Notes: generated by a model from the letters alone, not told the origin. A stretch of 33,475 nucleotides of DNA from a bacterium (GCA_019751945.1 JAIEMT010000012.1:1-33475); one strand, 5' to 3'; positions 22,248-32,366 are shown, counted from the stretch's first letter. Translations and numbers: made by a program.

Positions 22248-24666
22248 AGTACTGAGGAATCAAGCACTGAGTGTTGGTCGAAGGCTCGAAGTGTGCGAAA
22301 GAGTTCTTCGCTTCTTGACTCGACAGCAGTCCGCCTAGCCCCGTCCAAACTTTTACAGAAGTGCCGCAGCACCCTTGCTTCGGGGTGATTTTTCCTGCCT
22401 TACCACCACCTGCATCGTAAGTGATGGTGCAGCCGTAAGTAGAATCACCAGCTAGAGCCGCTTCGACTTGAGCAGCGCGAGCCAAGAGCGGGTACTTCGA
22501 CCACGAAGAAGTTCCTTCTCTTGTCACTGTGCGGTCGCAAGTTTGTTGCGAGCAATAGTAGCACTGCCCATTAAAGAGCGTGCCACCGTTCGGACACGAG
22601 GCGCCTGGAACGGCCATCGCATCGACGATGAAGTTGTTCGGATGGTTCGCAACACCCGTCACGCCGCCCGGGGGAGAGCAAGCTCCCGCGGTAGCTGCGG
22701 GATACGCTGTACCTAATAGGCTCAAGTCGAGTGCCGAGTAGGTGCAGTTAGCGCTGATCGAATTTTTCACAACGTGAGAAGTGAATGGAACCACTTTGCC
22801 TGGGAAGGGACCCGTGCCCGAGGTGCTGCGCTTGTCGAGGTCAGCCACGTTTTGGTTCTGGGTCGGATAAGTTTCAGCGCACCAAGCCACGTTTCCGTTG
22901 GTCGGATCTTTAGAAAAGTGCATCGGCGGATCAATGACCGGTGACGACTGCGGAGCGCAGGCCATGAATTCGGTGTCTTCCACGTAGTGCGGAGCCCACG
23001 CCTGGGTGGGGCGAATATAAAGGTGGCGCAATGCCGGGTTCGGGTTGGTGGCGTTCAAAGTCCCGATACTCCATTTTTGGCTGCGAGGATTGAAGAGCGG
23101 AATAGCGGCAGAGCAGGACTTGCCCCCGATATCGGTGTTCGGGAACTGAATGCCGTCGACGTTCACACCGTTCCAACCTGGGTAGTTGGTGGCTGCGTAG
23201 CCCGGCATGCCGCCCGGATAATCCACATCGAGCGGATCGCCGAGTACGCCGGCGTGGTCAAAGTAAGCAAAGGGACAGGGTTTTGCTCCGCGCATCGTAT
23301 AGGGAACGAGCGGATTGGCAGAAGCAGGAGCCTGGACGGGGCGATCGACGACGTAAACGGTGTCGATCCCTTGGGCTTCGTTTCTCATTTTTCCGTCCGT
23401 ATCAAAGGTCGGCGGATAGAGAGCAACGAAGCGGCGCAGACGATAGGTGAAAAGAATTCCGCCTGCCGAGTTCTTATAGCTCGGGCAGGTTCCGTCGGTC
23501 ATGGGTTTTGCTGCCCATCCGATACATTTTTTTACCAGGGTGTTGGTAGCAATCGTGGTGGATGAAGAACTGGTTCCGTTCGCGATGTCTGCGCAACTCG
23601 ACGGAATGGAACTGGACTCGTTGCCGATACTCACTAAGCTAAATGCGTCCACACCAACGGTGAAGTCTGAGGTTTTTGAAACCGAGAGCGCGAAGCTCGT
23701 ATCGAGCGGCCAATAATCAGGATTTCCGGTGGGGCCGGCGCGAAGAGACTCTTTCACTTTCGGGCATTTATAGCGTTGGTTCTCGGTATTGATGTCCCCT
23801 TTGCGGGAGTCTTGAATGAATAGGTTGTAGTAGTAAGCTTGCGAAGTGTTTTCTGCAGGCGGAAGTCCGAGACAGCCCTGCGTGTTGGTGTTGCCGCCTC
23901 CATCCGCTTTAGAAATACAGAATCGGCTCGCTGAAACGAAGGTGGCAGGTTGTCCCGTGGCCGGGTCGGTTTGCGAAGTGTCTTTGTAGCTCGCTACCGT
24001 CATTCCGCGCTGGTACTGCTCGTAGCAGCTGTAGCGTAGAATGTTGTCGAAGAAGTTTCCATTCACATCTTGGAATGCGCCCGTTGCGGTGTTTGAACGT
24101 TTGATGAAACTGAATTTCGGAACGTTGAACTGCGAAGTGTTGGTGCCTGAAGGAACCACTGAAATCTTGAGAATCGTGCCGTCCAAAATTTCGTTCGTGT
24201 AAACCGAAGGAGCGTTACAGCTGATGGCGTTGGGCTGTACGGTCGTTACGGAAGTTTGAACCGTTCGAGTGATCGGGCCTGCTGAGCCCGAGTTTGAATT
24301 TTGCTCCACCCAGTTGAAGGTACAGCTACATTGTTTCGCAATGTCAGTGCCCGTCGTAGTGGTTAGGTTACAACTGTTGGCGATGCTGCCTTGGGATTTC
24401 GCTTGGTCAAAAAAGAGAGTGGCTTGAAGGCCTGAAGAAGCGCCAGTGCCGGAGCCTGCATTTACGGTAACCGAGGCGATTACATAAGTTGGGCCAGTGA
24501 CCGTGGTGGAATTCTGGGTGGCAGTGTTTGCCGTGTCTAGGGTTGCCTTTGGGAGTTTCGAAAGACCCGAGTTGGTACACGCCGACGCACTGACCAGAGT
24601 TCCGGTCACGAGGAGTACTGCGAGTTTTCTACTCATTCCTCTAGGTGCTCTCATTCGTTGCCTCAT
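22246..24666 (-). CDS. Large cysteine-rich lipoprotein, paralogue of the preceding gene product
   Basis: An 806-residue lipoprotein: lipobox VSASAC with Cys30. The start at 24666 overlaps the preceding stop by 4 bp (ATGA). An ATG four codons later has a better ribosome binding site (TGAGG, 6 nt) and may be the true start. The mature part begins with a Ser/Thr-rich low-complexity linker. It then has a beta-rich domain with CSCTFNWVE and SYxC-type cysteines that parallels CTCEYSFIK in the neighbouring 657-residue protein. More than 20 cysteines are spread along the chain, including CPNGGTLFNGQCYYCSQQTC near 700-730 and a GCCGTS near the end, suggesting many disulphides and surface exposure. No enzymatic motif is seen. 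It is the last gene of its cluster, ending in the long inverted repeat. Confidence 0.75.
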   Translation of the reverse strand: MRQRMRAPRGMSRKLAVLLVTGTLVSASACTNSGLSKLPKATLDTANTATQNSTTVTGPTYVIASVTVNAGSGTGASSGLQATLFFDQAKSQGSIANSCNLTTTTGTDIAKQCSCTFNWVEQNSNSGSAGPITRTVQTSVTTVQPNAISCNAPSVYTNEILDGTILKISVVPSGTNTSQFNVPKFSFIKRSNTATGAFQDVNGNFFDNILRYSCYEQYQRGMTVASYKDTSQTDPATGQPATFVSASRFCISKADGGGNTNTQGCLGLPPAENTSQAYYYNLFIQDSRKGDINTENQRYKCPKVKESLRAGPTGNPDYWPLDTSFALSVSKTSDFTVGVDAFSLVSIGNESSSIPSSCADIANGTSSSSTTIATNTLVKKCIGWAAKPMTDGTCPSYKNSAGGILFTYRLRRFVALYPPTFDTDGKMRNEAQGIDTVYVVDRPVQAPASANPLVPYTMRGAKPCPFAYFDHAGVLGDPLDVDYPGGMPGYAATNYPGWNGVNVDGIQFPNTDIGGKSCSAAIPLFNPRSQKWSIGTLNATNPNPALRHLYIRPTQAWAPHYVEDTEFMACAPQSSPVIDPPMHFSKDPTNGNVAWCAETYPTQNQNVADLDKRSTSGTGPFPGKVVPFTSHVVKNSISANCTYSALDLSLLGTAYPAATAGACSPPGGVTGVANHPNNFIVDAMAVPGASCPNGGTLFNGQCYYCSQQTCDRTVTREGTSSWSKYPLLARAAQVEAALAGDSTYGCTITYDAGGGKAGKITPKQGCCGTSVKVWTGLGGLLSSQEAKNSFAHFEPSTNTQCLIPQY

Positions 24667-26636
24667 ATCGGTTGCAACGCGCAGATCGGATATTTGCGCG
24701 AAGCCGCCGGGTCATTTACGCCGCCTGCTGTGGTGGCGTCCTTATTTTCGAAACCATAAACAATCTTCTTATCCGGAGAACAATCGCGGCTGCCGTCGGG
24801 CAGAGTTTTCGGATTGTCCGGATCCGGCGAAGAACAGAAAACGGGGGAGTAGTAACGATAGGGCATGTAAACTAATCCTACCGCATCCGCGACGCCGGTG
24901 GTGCTGGATTTAAAATTTCCGCTCATGACTTCAGGCGGCGACACCGTGTAAACGATGTCGAAGCGCGAAACGTTTCCATCGATGTTGAGATCGGTCGGTG
25001 CTGCCGTATCAAACGGAACCGGGCCAGGAATCGCTGGGAAGACTGCGTAGTTTCTGAAACAGAGATTGAGAGTGTCCGCTATCGCACCACCGCAAGCCCG
25101 AGTTCCAACGGGCTTCCAAATATCGGAGCCTGGAGCAAAGACAGAGTAGTCGGCAAAACCAGCGTTGATGGCCGAACTTTTTTGTTGTCCGGCAAATGCG
25201 CCGCTAGCAACAGTGGTGCAGCCGACGCCGGTCGCCGGATTTTTATCCGTACAGATCGGCAGTGCGCCACCAGTGGATCCGCTGAGATTGATGCAAACAC
25301 CTGAACCTAGGACGCGGTCAGCGATTCTTCCTGAGGAGTCTGCGGTCACGCCGCCGGTGGCGCCGCAATCTGCAGTCACCGGAGCGCCACTGGAGAAGAG
25401 GCCGGCGTTACAAGCTACTGAAACGGTGTTCGAAGAAATATTTGGACTGCGCTTCACGGTACGGCTGGCGAGTGATGCGCGGAACTGCCACACCTTCACC
25501 CATTTAAAGCCGGTGGGAATCGTAATGCCATCGTTCGAATTGGGACAGCGCTCTTGGCCGTCGGAGATGGGAATGGAAGCAGCGCCATAGCCAATCGACG
25601 GCGGCTTACCACTAGGTGTGGCACCAGTGGCAATGTCTTTAGTTTCAGTCACGGTATTGGGTGCGACGAAGACGTTAAACGGAATGCTAAAAATTCCTGC
25701 CGGAGCTTTTGCGAGGTAGAAAGTGGATCGATCAAAGCTGGTCTGTGATGCTGGAAAAATGAATTTGCTGCCGCTCGAGTCGGGCGAGATGCTGTACATG
25801 GTGAGATCGAGGCCCGCAGAGCTGTCGTTCGGAAGTGACGGGCAAAGGTAACCCGCACCATTCGTGGGTTGAGCAAAACCTAGGCCGACGTAGTCGCTGA
25901 TCGCGCGCCCCATATTAGTGGTGTAGTAGTTCAACGGATACGAGATGTCTGGAGCATCCGAAGCGATCGGGTCGTAGATGTTTCCGTCGAGCATGAAGGG
26001 AACGAAGACAGCGTCGCGGCATTGATAGCGTTGAGCTTTCACGAAGCTGGAAGGATCGGTGAGATCTACCAGTGCTCCCGAGCCGCTGTATTTATAAGTC
26101 ACGCTGTTTGAGAAAATATCTGCTGACTTCACGTGAATGCGGACGTTTGCGTAAGCAACCGTGGGCGGAATGCCTGCTGAGGAACAGCGCATGAGATCGG
26201 ATTCGACGTAGAGGGTATCGACTTCAAAACTTTGGCTCGTACCATCGGGCTTGATGAAGCTGTATTCGCAAGTACAGCTCGAAGGACCTTCCTTGCCGAT
26301 GTCGACAGCGGCAGTCGTTCCATCCGTGCCTTGAGCAACGCAGAATTTTCCAATCGAGCCGCTGCCGTTTCCAACTAAATCGAAAACTGTAGCGGGATTG
26401 GTGTTCGAGCGGAGGACCTTGCTGAGATAGATGAGGTAATTGTCTTGGTTATCGGAAACGTTGATGCCACCAGTGGTGGTGACTTTAGTGGATCCGAGAC
26501 GGAAGTTCGTGGTGAAGCAACCCGTGGCGAGAGTAGAGATCAGAACGACAAGACAAACGGACGCGAACGCGTTCGAGCGCGCGAATGAAAAATCCAAAAG
26601 GCGGATTTTTGAGAAGTTCCCCCAACGTTTCGACAA
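24663..26636 (-). CDS. Cysteine-rich lipoprotein of unknown function
   Basis: A 657-residue lipoprotein starting with TTG, preceded by a GGGGGAAAAGAG ribosome binding site. The long N-region ends in a signal peptide with lipobox TLATGC, Cys40. The mature protein is rich in Ser, Pro, Gly and cysteines. The first domain (CTCEYSFIKPDG, then YxxVxIHVKS, then QRYQCRD) aligns by pattern with the first domain of the next protein (CSCTFNWVE, then ILKISVV, then LRYSCYE), so the two are paralogues joined by a 4-bp overlap. Function is not recognised; a surface or spore-coat-like structural or binding role is only an inference. The 252-bp gap upstream holds a promoter candidate and a leader of about 160 nt. 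Confidence 0.75.
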   Translation of the reverse strand: MSKRWGNFSKIRLLDFSFARSNAFASVCLVVLISTLATGCFTTNFRLGSTKVTTTGGINVSDNQDNYLIYLSKVLRSNTNPATVFDLVGNGSGSIGKFCVAQGTDGTTAAVDIGKEGPSSCTCEYSFIKPDGTSQSFEVDTLYVESDLMRCSSAGIPPTVAYANVRIHVKSADIFSNSVTYKYSGSGALVDLTDPSSFVKAQRYQCRDAVFVPFMLDGNIYDPIASDAPDISYPLNYYTTNMGRAISDYVGLGFAQPTNGAGYLCPSLPNDSSAGLDLTMYSISPDSSGSKFIFPASQTSFDRSTFYLAKAPAGIFSIPFNVFVAPNTVTETKDIATGATPSGKPPSIGYGAASIPISDGQERCPNSNDGITIPTGFKWVKVWQFRASLASRTVKRSPNISSNTVSVACNAGLFSSGAPVTADCGATGGVTADSSGRIADRVLGSGVCINLSGSTGGALPICTDKNPATGVGCTTVASGAFAGQQKSSAINAGFADYSVFAPGSDIWKPVGTRACGGAIADTLNLCFRNYAVFPAIPGPVPFDTAAPTDLNIDGNVSRFDIVYTVSPPEVMSGNFKSSTTGVADAVGLVYMPYRYYSPVFCSSPDPDNPKTLPDGSRDCSPDKKIVYGFENKDATTAGGVNDPAASRKYPICALQPI

Positions 26637-26805
26637 TCTCTTTTCCCCCGAGGCTGTTACACCTACGTTAGATAAATATGCAATTCCTATGCGAAATTGG
26701 ATTCTCCCTATATATTCATACGGCTAGATTTGCTCTGAGCATTAGTGCTTTTTAAAGCCAAAAAGCCTTCGTTTTACGCGATCTTAAGCCCTGTTTTTTG
26801 CGGAA

Positions 26806-26834
26806 ATTTTAGACAGTGTTGTTTTTATAAACAA
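26806..26834 (-). promoter_or_regulatory. Promoter candidate for the two cysteine-rich lipoprotein genes
   Basis: On the minus strand TTGTTT (26829-26834) and TAAAAT (26806-26811) are 17 bp apart. The -10 fits well, the -35 only in its first three bases. It lies in the AT-rich 252-bp gap after the kelch gene and would give a leader of about 160 nt. I see no gene in the rest of the gap. Confidence 0.35.
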
Positions 26835-26888
26835 TGTAACTATATAAAATAGCGGATAAACGCGAGATGGTTTGACGCGCTGAGTGTG

Positions 26889-29800
26889 TCAGTGGCGACC
26901 CATCCTGAGAACGGTTGCATCAATCAAGATAGCGGAACCCGAGTATCTTTCGATTCGAATGCGGTCGATGGTCGGGTCCACTGAAATGGGCAGGACGATC
27001 TGGTCTTGCCGTACAGATCCGTTAGGCGCGGCCATTACGCTAAGGGTTTGAACGACTTCTGGATAGGTTTCCTGATCCGAGAAAGTCATGTAGCGCGGCT
27101 GGAAGGTTTGTTTCACGGCATCCGCAGAGAGACCGCTGCGCACTAGGTGCACCTTGAAGAATGCATTTTCCTGACGACCAAACGGGGCTCCATCGGGGCG
27201 CTGGTTGGCCATGCTGAGCGGAATGTACGTGATGTTTAACAAGAGGTTTTCTTGTGAACCCAAGGATCCGCGATCGATATCGATGTAGGCGCCACCTGCT
27301 AAGAGTTTGCTGACCTGGGGGTCGGAAGTTGAAATCGGTCCTGCGTTAATGCACGCGTCGTCGAACGTGGAGTAAAATCCAGTGTTGTAACCCGTGCCAG
27401 GTAAGAAGACGCTCGCCATATGCCCTAGGCCTGTGACCGGAGGAGCCTGGGTGGGAATATCGATAGAGTTTCCGAAAGTGGTTTTCTTCGCCCAGTAGTA
27501 ACAGGGGAAGGTATTTCCAGTAGATGGAATTTCTGGACCCGAAGCTGTCGCAGGTCCTGGACCGGAGATTCTTTTTCCCGTCCAGACTTCTGGTAAGCGG
27601 TAAGTGCGGCCGTCGTAATAAGTTTGAGTTTGCGTGATGGGCAAACCACTGACGTCGTAACCACCGACCATGACGACTTGCTTGGTGAGATGGTCGTAAC
27701 CCATCGTGTGGCCGTAGCGCCCTGCAGGTGCCGTCGCGCCGGTGTAGCCTGTACACGCGGGAACGGAGCGCCAGTAGCCTTGCTTTGCGTAATCATCAGC
27801 AGCGGAGCCCGGATTGTCGTAGTTGGCAGATGATGGCGTGTACTCGTAGAGCTTGTTGCCCACGGTTTTAGTGACCGGGTCCCCGCCAAGTCCGCCGTAG
27901 ACTAAAACTTTATCGCGGTCAGGATCGTATGCTCCAGCGCCCAAGAAAGTTTTGACTGCAGACGGATCGACGTCATAGCTAGCACCCACGGGGGCATTTG
28001 GATCGATCGCAGCTGTTCGCGGTTTTTTACGCAACCAGCGGCCCATGTAATTCGGAACGGGGCTTTGGGAGTCGGGGTTGTAGGTACTGTCGTAGTAATC
28101 GCAGGTGGCATCATCGTAGTCGTCACTCGTAGAAGACGCCGGTTTCTCACCCGTTGATCCCAAACAGAATTTGTAGACGCGATCGAGCGGTTGGTACTGA
28201 CCATCTTTGGTGCGGCCACCGATCATGAAGACTTGTGGAATGGCGAGCGGTTGAACCACGAGGCCTGCATTGTCGGAGATGGGGCTCGGATGAGTACGAG
28301 TTACCATGATGGCGCCAGAGGTGGGAGGTGGCGAGAGTTCCGCTATTTCAGGCGAGAGATAAGTCGTTGGCGAAGCCATGTTGTAGAGGTTATAGAAGCC
28401 AGCCGCCTGAGCCGTCGGATTGACGATGTAGGCCTGGCGTTTTTCGAATTCGGTGAGCCCTGAAGGAAGTGCTCCAACGTAACCTTTTCCAAGGAGCTGC
28501 GCACGATTCCAACTTTGATTGTCGAAATCGTAAACGTAGGTGTCACCCAGAGTGGGCGGTACAAAGTATTGGGGTGCTCCAGCTGCGCTTAAGGAAGCCG
28601 ATTCCGGACTGTGAAGAGCCGTTTCTCCACCGAAAAGAATCGCGCGGTGAGCGATCTTGTTTTGGCCGGGTAAGAAGTATTCCACCGACGCCATCGATGT
28701 GAAGTGGCGCGGTGGGAATCCATCGACTCGCTGCCAGTGGCCTAAGCCTGCGTTTGCAGTGGGGTCGAACATCCAGCGATCGGAGAAGTTGGACGCGCCG
28801 TCTTTCGTTCCGCCTTCCATAAAAATTCCGAAGGAGCATGGAGCTGCAGCATTCGTACAAACAGGCTCGAGCGTCACCGGATTCGTGTTTGCTGCGGTGT
28901 AGTTGTAATTCACTTCGATCATGCGATGCGATCGGCGCGGTTGGGGGCACTCTGGGTAGCAGGTAGTGCCACCGGTTTTGTTCAATTTCTTCCAAGCAAA
29001 AGTACAGTTCGGGCAAGCTCCGGTGACAGAGAGTTCCCACGTATCGCCTTGAGTGATGATGTTGCCGGCGACTTGGTGTCCGCCGAAAATATAGAACTTG
29101 CGAGTGACGTGGCTGTACACCATGGCCGAGTTGGTGAGCGAGATTGGAAACTCCGCGCTCGTGGGAACGTACGTTCCCCATTTCGGAACGGCTGTGAGCG
29201 GATCGGATGGCGTGCCGTTATTGTTATAAAGGACGTAGAGATTGTTGTCGTTCGAGGTGACAGGAGCACTCATGCCTCCCCAAGACACTATAATGATGTT
29301 GCCTGCCCCGTCTTCCCCGCGGGCCGCGGCCATGCCGGCGCGTGCCGGGGCTTTGCTAGTGTTCCAGTCATCGCCGATGCCGGTGGTGGCTGGAAGAGTG
29401 GCGACCGGAATATCGACGGTGACGGAGTTTAATGAAACGGCCGAGAGTCTCCAGTAGCGACCTTTGTTGGTGAAGTTACAGCCGGTGGCGGTGGGGTCCG
29501 TTAAGTAGTCGCGGCAACTGGATCCGCCGAAGTAAACCACATCGTTGTTCGTTAAGCTAAAGCCGGGGAGGAGAGTGACTCCGCCCATCCACGGTACGGC
29601 TTTTCCGTTTCGAGGAGTGGCGTCGGCAGCAGCATCCGGCGGCGAGCGCTCGGTGAGTGTCGTGATTTTTTGTTCGAGAATTCGGTTGCCGTAAACGTCG
29701 TCGGGAATGCGAATGTAGTTTCCGGTGAAAGTTTCGGGCGAGGCAGCGGTTCCTTTATATCCTGCGTAGCTCATGCGGCCACCCTGAGCAGAGGCCCCAC

Positions 29801-31280
29801 TCACCACTCCGAAGTTGTCGGTGTTCTGTAGCGCAGGGTCAAACCCGCCCGCGAAGAGAGCCATGCCGGCGCTGACAAATCCTCCAGCAAGATTGCGAAC
29901 GGTGGTCATGCCGAAGTTTTGAGGGTTGCTCACTCCGCCCGAGTTGCTGGGGTAGGACGGAGCAAAGCGGCTGGCGGCTGTGTAGTTGCTCATGAGTTGA
30001 GAGTGGTAACTCTCGATCCATTGCACGAGACTTCCTGCAGCTGGTGCAGCGCCTTGTCGTCCCAGGGAGTCTACCCATTCTGGACCGTAGGTCGGATTGA
30101 ATTTCAAAGTGAAGGACGCAGATGCGGGGTCAGGGCCTGCTCCTCCTGCGATCAAGATGCGTTCCGTGGTGTCGATGTTTGCGGAGGTCACCGCGCCTGT
30201 GGTGCTCATCGAATTCAAGCTGACCGCGGGAGCCGCAGTGTAACCGAAAGCGGAGCGCGAACCCGAAGATCTTGCCAAGTTATAAGTGAAAGTCGCAGCG
30301 GGGTCGTAGTCTTTTAAATTCAGAATAGCGGGATCCACTCCGGGGACTGCGCTGACGTTCGTCCATTTTTGATTTTTGAGATCGAAGATCCACGTGTCCA
30401 CAGTGTCGGAGCCTAGTCCCGAGGGCGCTTGGCCGGGGAGTGGCGTCGCTCCCGCGAAGAGAACGATTTTCTGCGCCCCGGGGCTGAGTGCTATTCCACC
30501 GCCAGCGGCTCCCTTAGGTCCAGTGTAACCAGCCCCGCCTGAAAGATTGGCCCAAGAAGAGATCGCTTCTGTCGGGGCGATTCGACCTAGTCCGGGCGCA
30601 AGTACGCCTTCGTTGTCTGTAGCGGCCGAGGGTGGGAGCGAGTCCACTGCGAGCGCATAAACACTGGGGCTGCAAGAAGTCGCCGTAGCATTTCCACTTA
30701 AGACCGGTCCGCAACTGAGGGAGGTTCCCTTATTGATTGAGAGACCGATTGGATAAATGGTTGCGTAGCTGATGTCTTGCACGCCGCCAGCGAGAAAGAA
30801 GCTGCCCCCTAAGTTCGTGGAGATTCCGCCAATAGCGCCGTAGTCAAACGTTGCGCAAGTGGAAGACGGAGGAGCGGAAACGCTGGCACCGTACGAACAG
30901 CTGAGTGAAGCGTTCGAGGGGATGTTCGAATTAGCATTCGTAATATCTACCGAAATGTTTTTTAGGAAGTCCGGCTTAAAAGTAGTTCCGGGAGAAAGCT
31001 GGCTCGAGTTAAACGCTTGCGGCACGCCTCCGGAAAGCTTGAATGGATCGTAAAAAGTTTTAGCGTCGCCCGGACAGTTGCTACCAGGAGCAGGAGCAAA
31101 CAAGCTGTAGTAATCCGAGTAGTGGAAGCTGACTCGAGCGCCTGCTGCGTTCTGTGCGTCGACGTCGGTGATGATTCCCTTGCTGCCGATCAGATTCTTG
31201 ATTGAGATCGGAGAAGCGCCACAGCTCCAAAGAGCCAGCGAAAGCAGGATGCTGGTTGTGGTCTTCCAGTTTCTAATCAA
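26889..31280 (-). CDS. Giant kelch-repeat lipoprotein
   Basis: A 1463-residue lipoprotein starting with TTG (AGGGGAT ribosome binding site upstream); lipobox LALWSC with Cys20. The first 250 residues are a separate Ser/Pro-rich region with paired cysteines. From about 270 to 1240 there are roughly ten kelch-like blades, recognised by a hydrophobic strand, a GG pair and a downstream aromatic strand (for example KFYIFGGHQ...TWELS, AILFGGETA...TYVYDFDNQSWNRAQ, KVLVYGGLGG...LYEYTP, QVVMVGGYDV). This would build one or two beta-propellers. The last 200 residues form a distinct beta-rich domain. Kelch propellers bind proteins or glycans. No galactose-oxidase copper ligands could be identified, so an enzyme is not claimed. 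It lies 21 bp after the 354-residue lipoprotein gene, in one operon. Confidence 0.8.
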   Translation of the reverse strand: MIRNWKTTTSILLSLALWSCGASPISIKNLIGSKGIITDVDAQNAAGARVSFHYSDYYSLFAPAPGSNCPGDAKTFYDPFKLSGGVPQAFNSSQLSPGTTFKPDFLKNISVDITNANSNIPSNASLSCSYGASVSAPPSSTCATFDYGAIGGISTNLGGSFFLAGGVQDISYATIYPIGLSINKGTSLSCGPVLSGNATATSCSPSVYALAVDSLPPSAATDNEGVLAPGLGRIAPTEAISSWANLSGGAGYTGPKGAAGGGIALSPGAQKIVLFAGATPLPGQAPSGLGSDTVDTWIFDLKNQKWTNVSAVPGVDPAILNLKDYDPAATFTYNLARSSGSRSAFGYTAAPAVSLNSMSTTGAVTSANIDTTERILIAGGAGPDPASASFTLKFNPTYGPEWVDSLGRQGAAPAAGSLVQWIESYHSQLMSNYTAASRFAPSYPSNSGGVSNPQNFGMTTVRNLAGGFVSAGMALFAGGFDPALQNTDNFGVVSGASAQGGRMSYAGYKGTAASPETFTGNYIRIPDDVYGNRILEQKITTLTERSPPDAAADATPRNGKAVPWMGGVTLLPGFSLTNNDVVYFGGSSCRDYLTDPTATGCNFTNKGRYWRLSAVSLNSVTVDIPVATLPATTGIGDDWNTSKAPARAGMAAARGEDGAGNIIIVSWGGMSAPVTSNDNNLYVLYNNNGTPSDPLTAVPKWGTYVPTSAEFPISLTNSAMVYSHVTRKFYIFGGHQVAGNIITQGDTWELSVTGACPNCTFAWKKLNKTGGTTCYPECPQPRRSHRMIEVNYNYTAANTNPVTLEPVCTNAAAPCSFGIFMEGGTKDGASNFSDRWMFDPTANAGLGHWQRVDGFPPRHFTSMASVEYFLPGQNKIAHRAILFGGETALHSPESASLSAAGAPQYFVPPTLGDTYVYDFDNQSWNRAQLLGKGYVGALPSGLTEFEKRQAYIVNPTAQAAGFYNLYNMASPTTYLSPEIAELSPPPTSGAIMVTRTHPSPISDNAGLVVQPLAIPQVFMIGGRTKDGQYQPLDRVYKFCLGSTGEKPASSTSDDYDDATCDYYDSTYNPDSQSPVPNYMGRWLRKKPRTAAIDPNAPVGASYDVDPSAVKTFLGAGAYDPDRDKVLVYGGLGGDPVTKTVGNKLYEYTPSSANYDNPGSAADDYAKQGYWRSVPACTGYTGATAPAGRYGHTMGYDHLTKQVVMVGGYDVSGLPITQTQTYYDGRTYRLPEVWTGKRISGPGPATASGPEIPSTGNTFPCYYWAKKTTFGNSIDIPTQAPPVTGLGHMASVFLPGTGYNTGFYSTFDDACINAGPISTSDPQVSKLLAGGAYIDIDRGSLGSQENLLLNITYIPLSMANQRPDGAPFGRQENAFFKVHLVRSGLSADAVKQTFQPRYMTFSDQETYPEVVQTLSVMAAPNGSVRQDQIVLPISVDPTIDRIRIERYSGSAILIDATVLRMGRH

Positions 31281-31301
31281 GCAACGATCCCCTGTTTCTC
31301 G

Positions 31302-32366
31302 TTACATTCTGTAGAATGTGATCGAGTAAAAAATCATCCCCACACAAAGCGCTGAGTTCGACGGATTGTTCGATCCGTTACAAATTTTTCCGAAGTCCGA
31401 AGTCGTGCCGCCGTTGGGTAAAGCTTTGATTCGGCTGATCTGCAAAGTATTGAGTCCCGAGTCAGCGGCAAACGGTAGAATGAATTGTTTCGTCCCCGCG
31501 ACACTTCCACCCGTATTCGTTTGCTGGTTCACTGTGGCGAGAGCGGGAGGAGCCAACATCAAGAAGGGTTGCAATACTTCAGAAGCGCTGTGCTTTGCAA
31601 AGATCTGCCAAGTCATGTCGGAGCAGCCTGGTGCGCTTGGGTTGAATCGGCCGTTCGAAAAGCAAGCCGTGGGATTGGGTGGGGCCGGATTCAATCCCGA
31701 CGCCGCGTATTCCACTACGACCAAGATATTTTCTTGGGGTGCTAGAACTGTGGAGTCGCGGCTAAACGTCGCTCGAATGTACACGCCGTCGTTGGCGCCG
31801 CCGTTTCCATCCAAAGTGTCGCTGTTTCGGGTGCAGTCGTATTCGCTCACACGAAGATAAGTGGGCGGAGCTCCGCAGTTTACGGGATCGGGATCTGCTG
31901 GGTTCGCGTTCTTGTTGAAATCGCACTGAGTGCCCGTGTCTTCACCGGTGAAGGCAAAGCGTGCGCAGTGAGAGTTGGGTGCTGAGGTGTTACTAGATCC
32001 GCTCAGGCCGATTTCAAACGAAGTGAGCCAGGACGGCCAGTTCGTAGAACCATAACCGCCAGAGGCGAGAATGCTGCCGTCGGGATTGAAAACGCGAATA
32101 GCCTTTTGTCCGGAGCCAGGAACAGCGGGCGTACCGTTGCCGGACGGAGCATCGAAGCTGCCGGAGGTCGATGATTGTCGGAAGAAGATTTTCACTGCCT
32201 TCGGACCACTGGGAACCGAGACTGAACTGAGATTGGTCGACTTCGTGCTACTGGAACTCGAAGTACTGGCGGTGGGCGATTGAAAGCATCCCGCAGCGCC
32301 AGTGAGTACCAGAGCAAGCAGAGCAGACCGCTGCCAGCTATGAGTTTTGATCGTTAAGTGTTTCAC
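31302..32366 (-). CDS. Lipoprotein leading the kelch/Cys-rich cluster
   Basis: A lipoprotein of 354 residues from the chosen GTG at 32366, preceded by AAGGGG at a good distance. A GTG seven codons upstream (32387) has no proper ribosome binding site. Lipobox TGAAGC with Cys27, then a Ser/Thr-rich linker (SSSSSTKSTN). The rest is beta-rich with about nine cysteines (HCARFAF...TQCDFN, NCGAPPTYLRVSEYDC, SALCVGM), Pro- and Asn-rich loops and no known domain. The style (Ser-rich linker, many paired cysteines, Asn/Pro loops) matches the other proteins of the cluster, so it may be a subunit of the same surface structure. Confidence 0.7.
   Translation of the reverse strand: MKHLTIKTHSWQRSALLALVLTGAAGCFQSPTASTSSSSSTKSTNLSSVSVPSGPKAVKIFFRQSSTSGSFDAPSGNGTPAVPGSGQKAIRVFNPDGSILASGGYGSTNWPSWLTSFEIGLSGSSNTSAPNSHCARFAFTGEDTGTQCDFNKNANPADPDPVNCGAPPTYLRVSEYDCTRNSDTLDGNGGANDGVYIRATFSRDSTVLAPQENILVVVEYAASGLNPAPPNPTACFSNGRFNPSAPGCSDMTWQIFAKHSASEVLQPFLMLAPPALATVNQQTNTGGSVAGTKQFILPFAADSGLNTLQISRIKALPNGGTTSDFGKICNGSNNPSNSALCVGMIFYSITFYRM

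Noticed and set aside
26889..31280. Galactose oxidase-type enzyme
   Set aside because: The kelch blades are clear, but no set of copper-ligand residues or the Cys-Tyr cross-link pattern could be identified; a binding propeller is the safer call.
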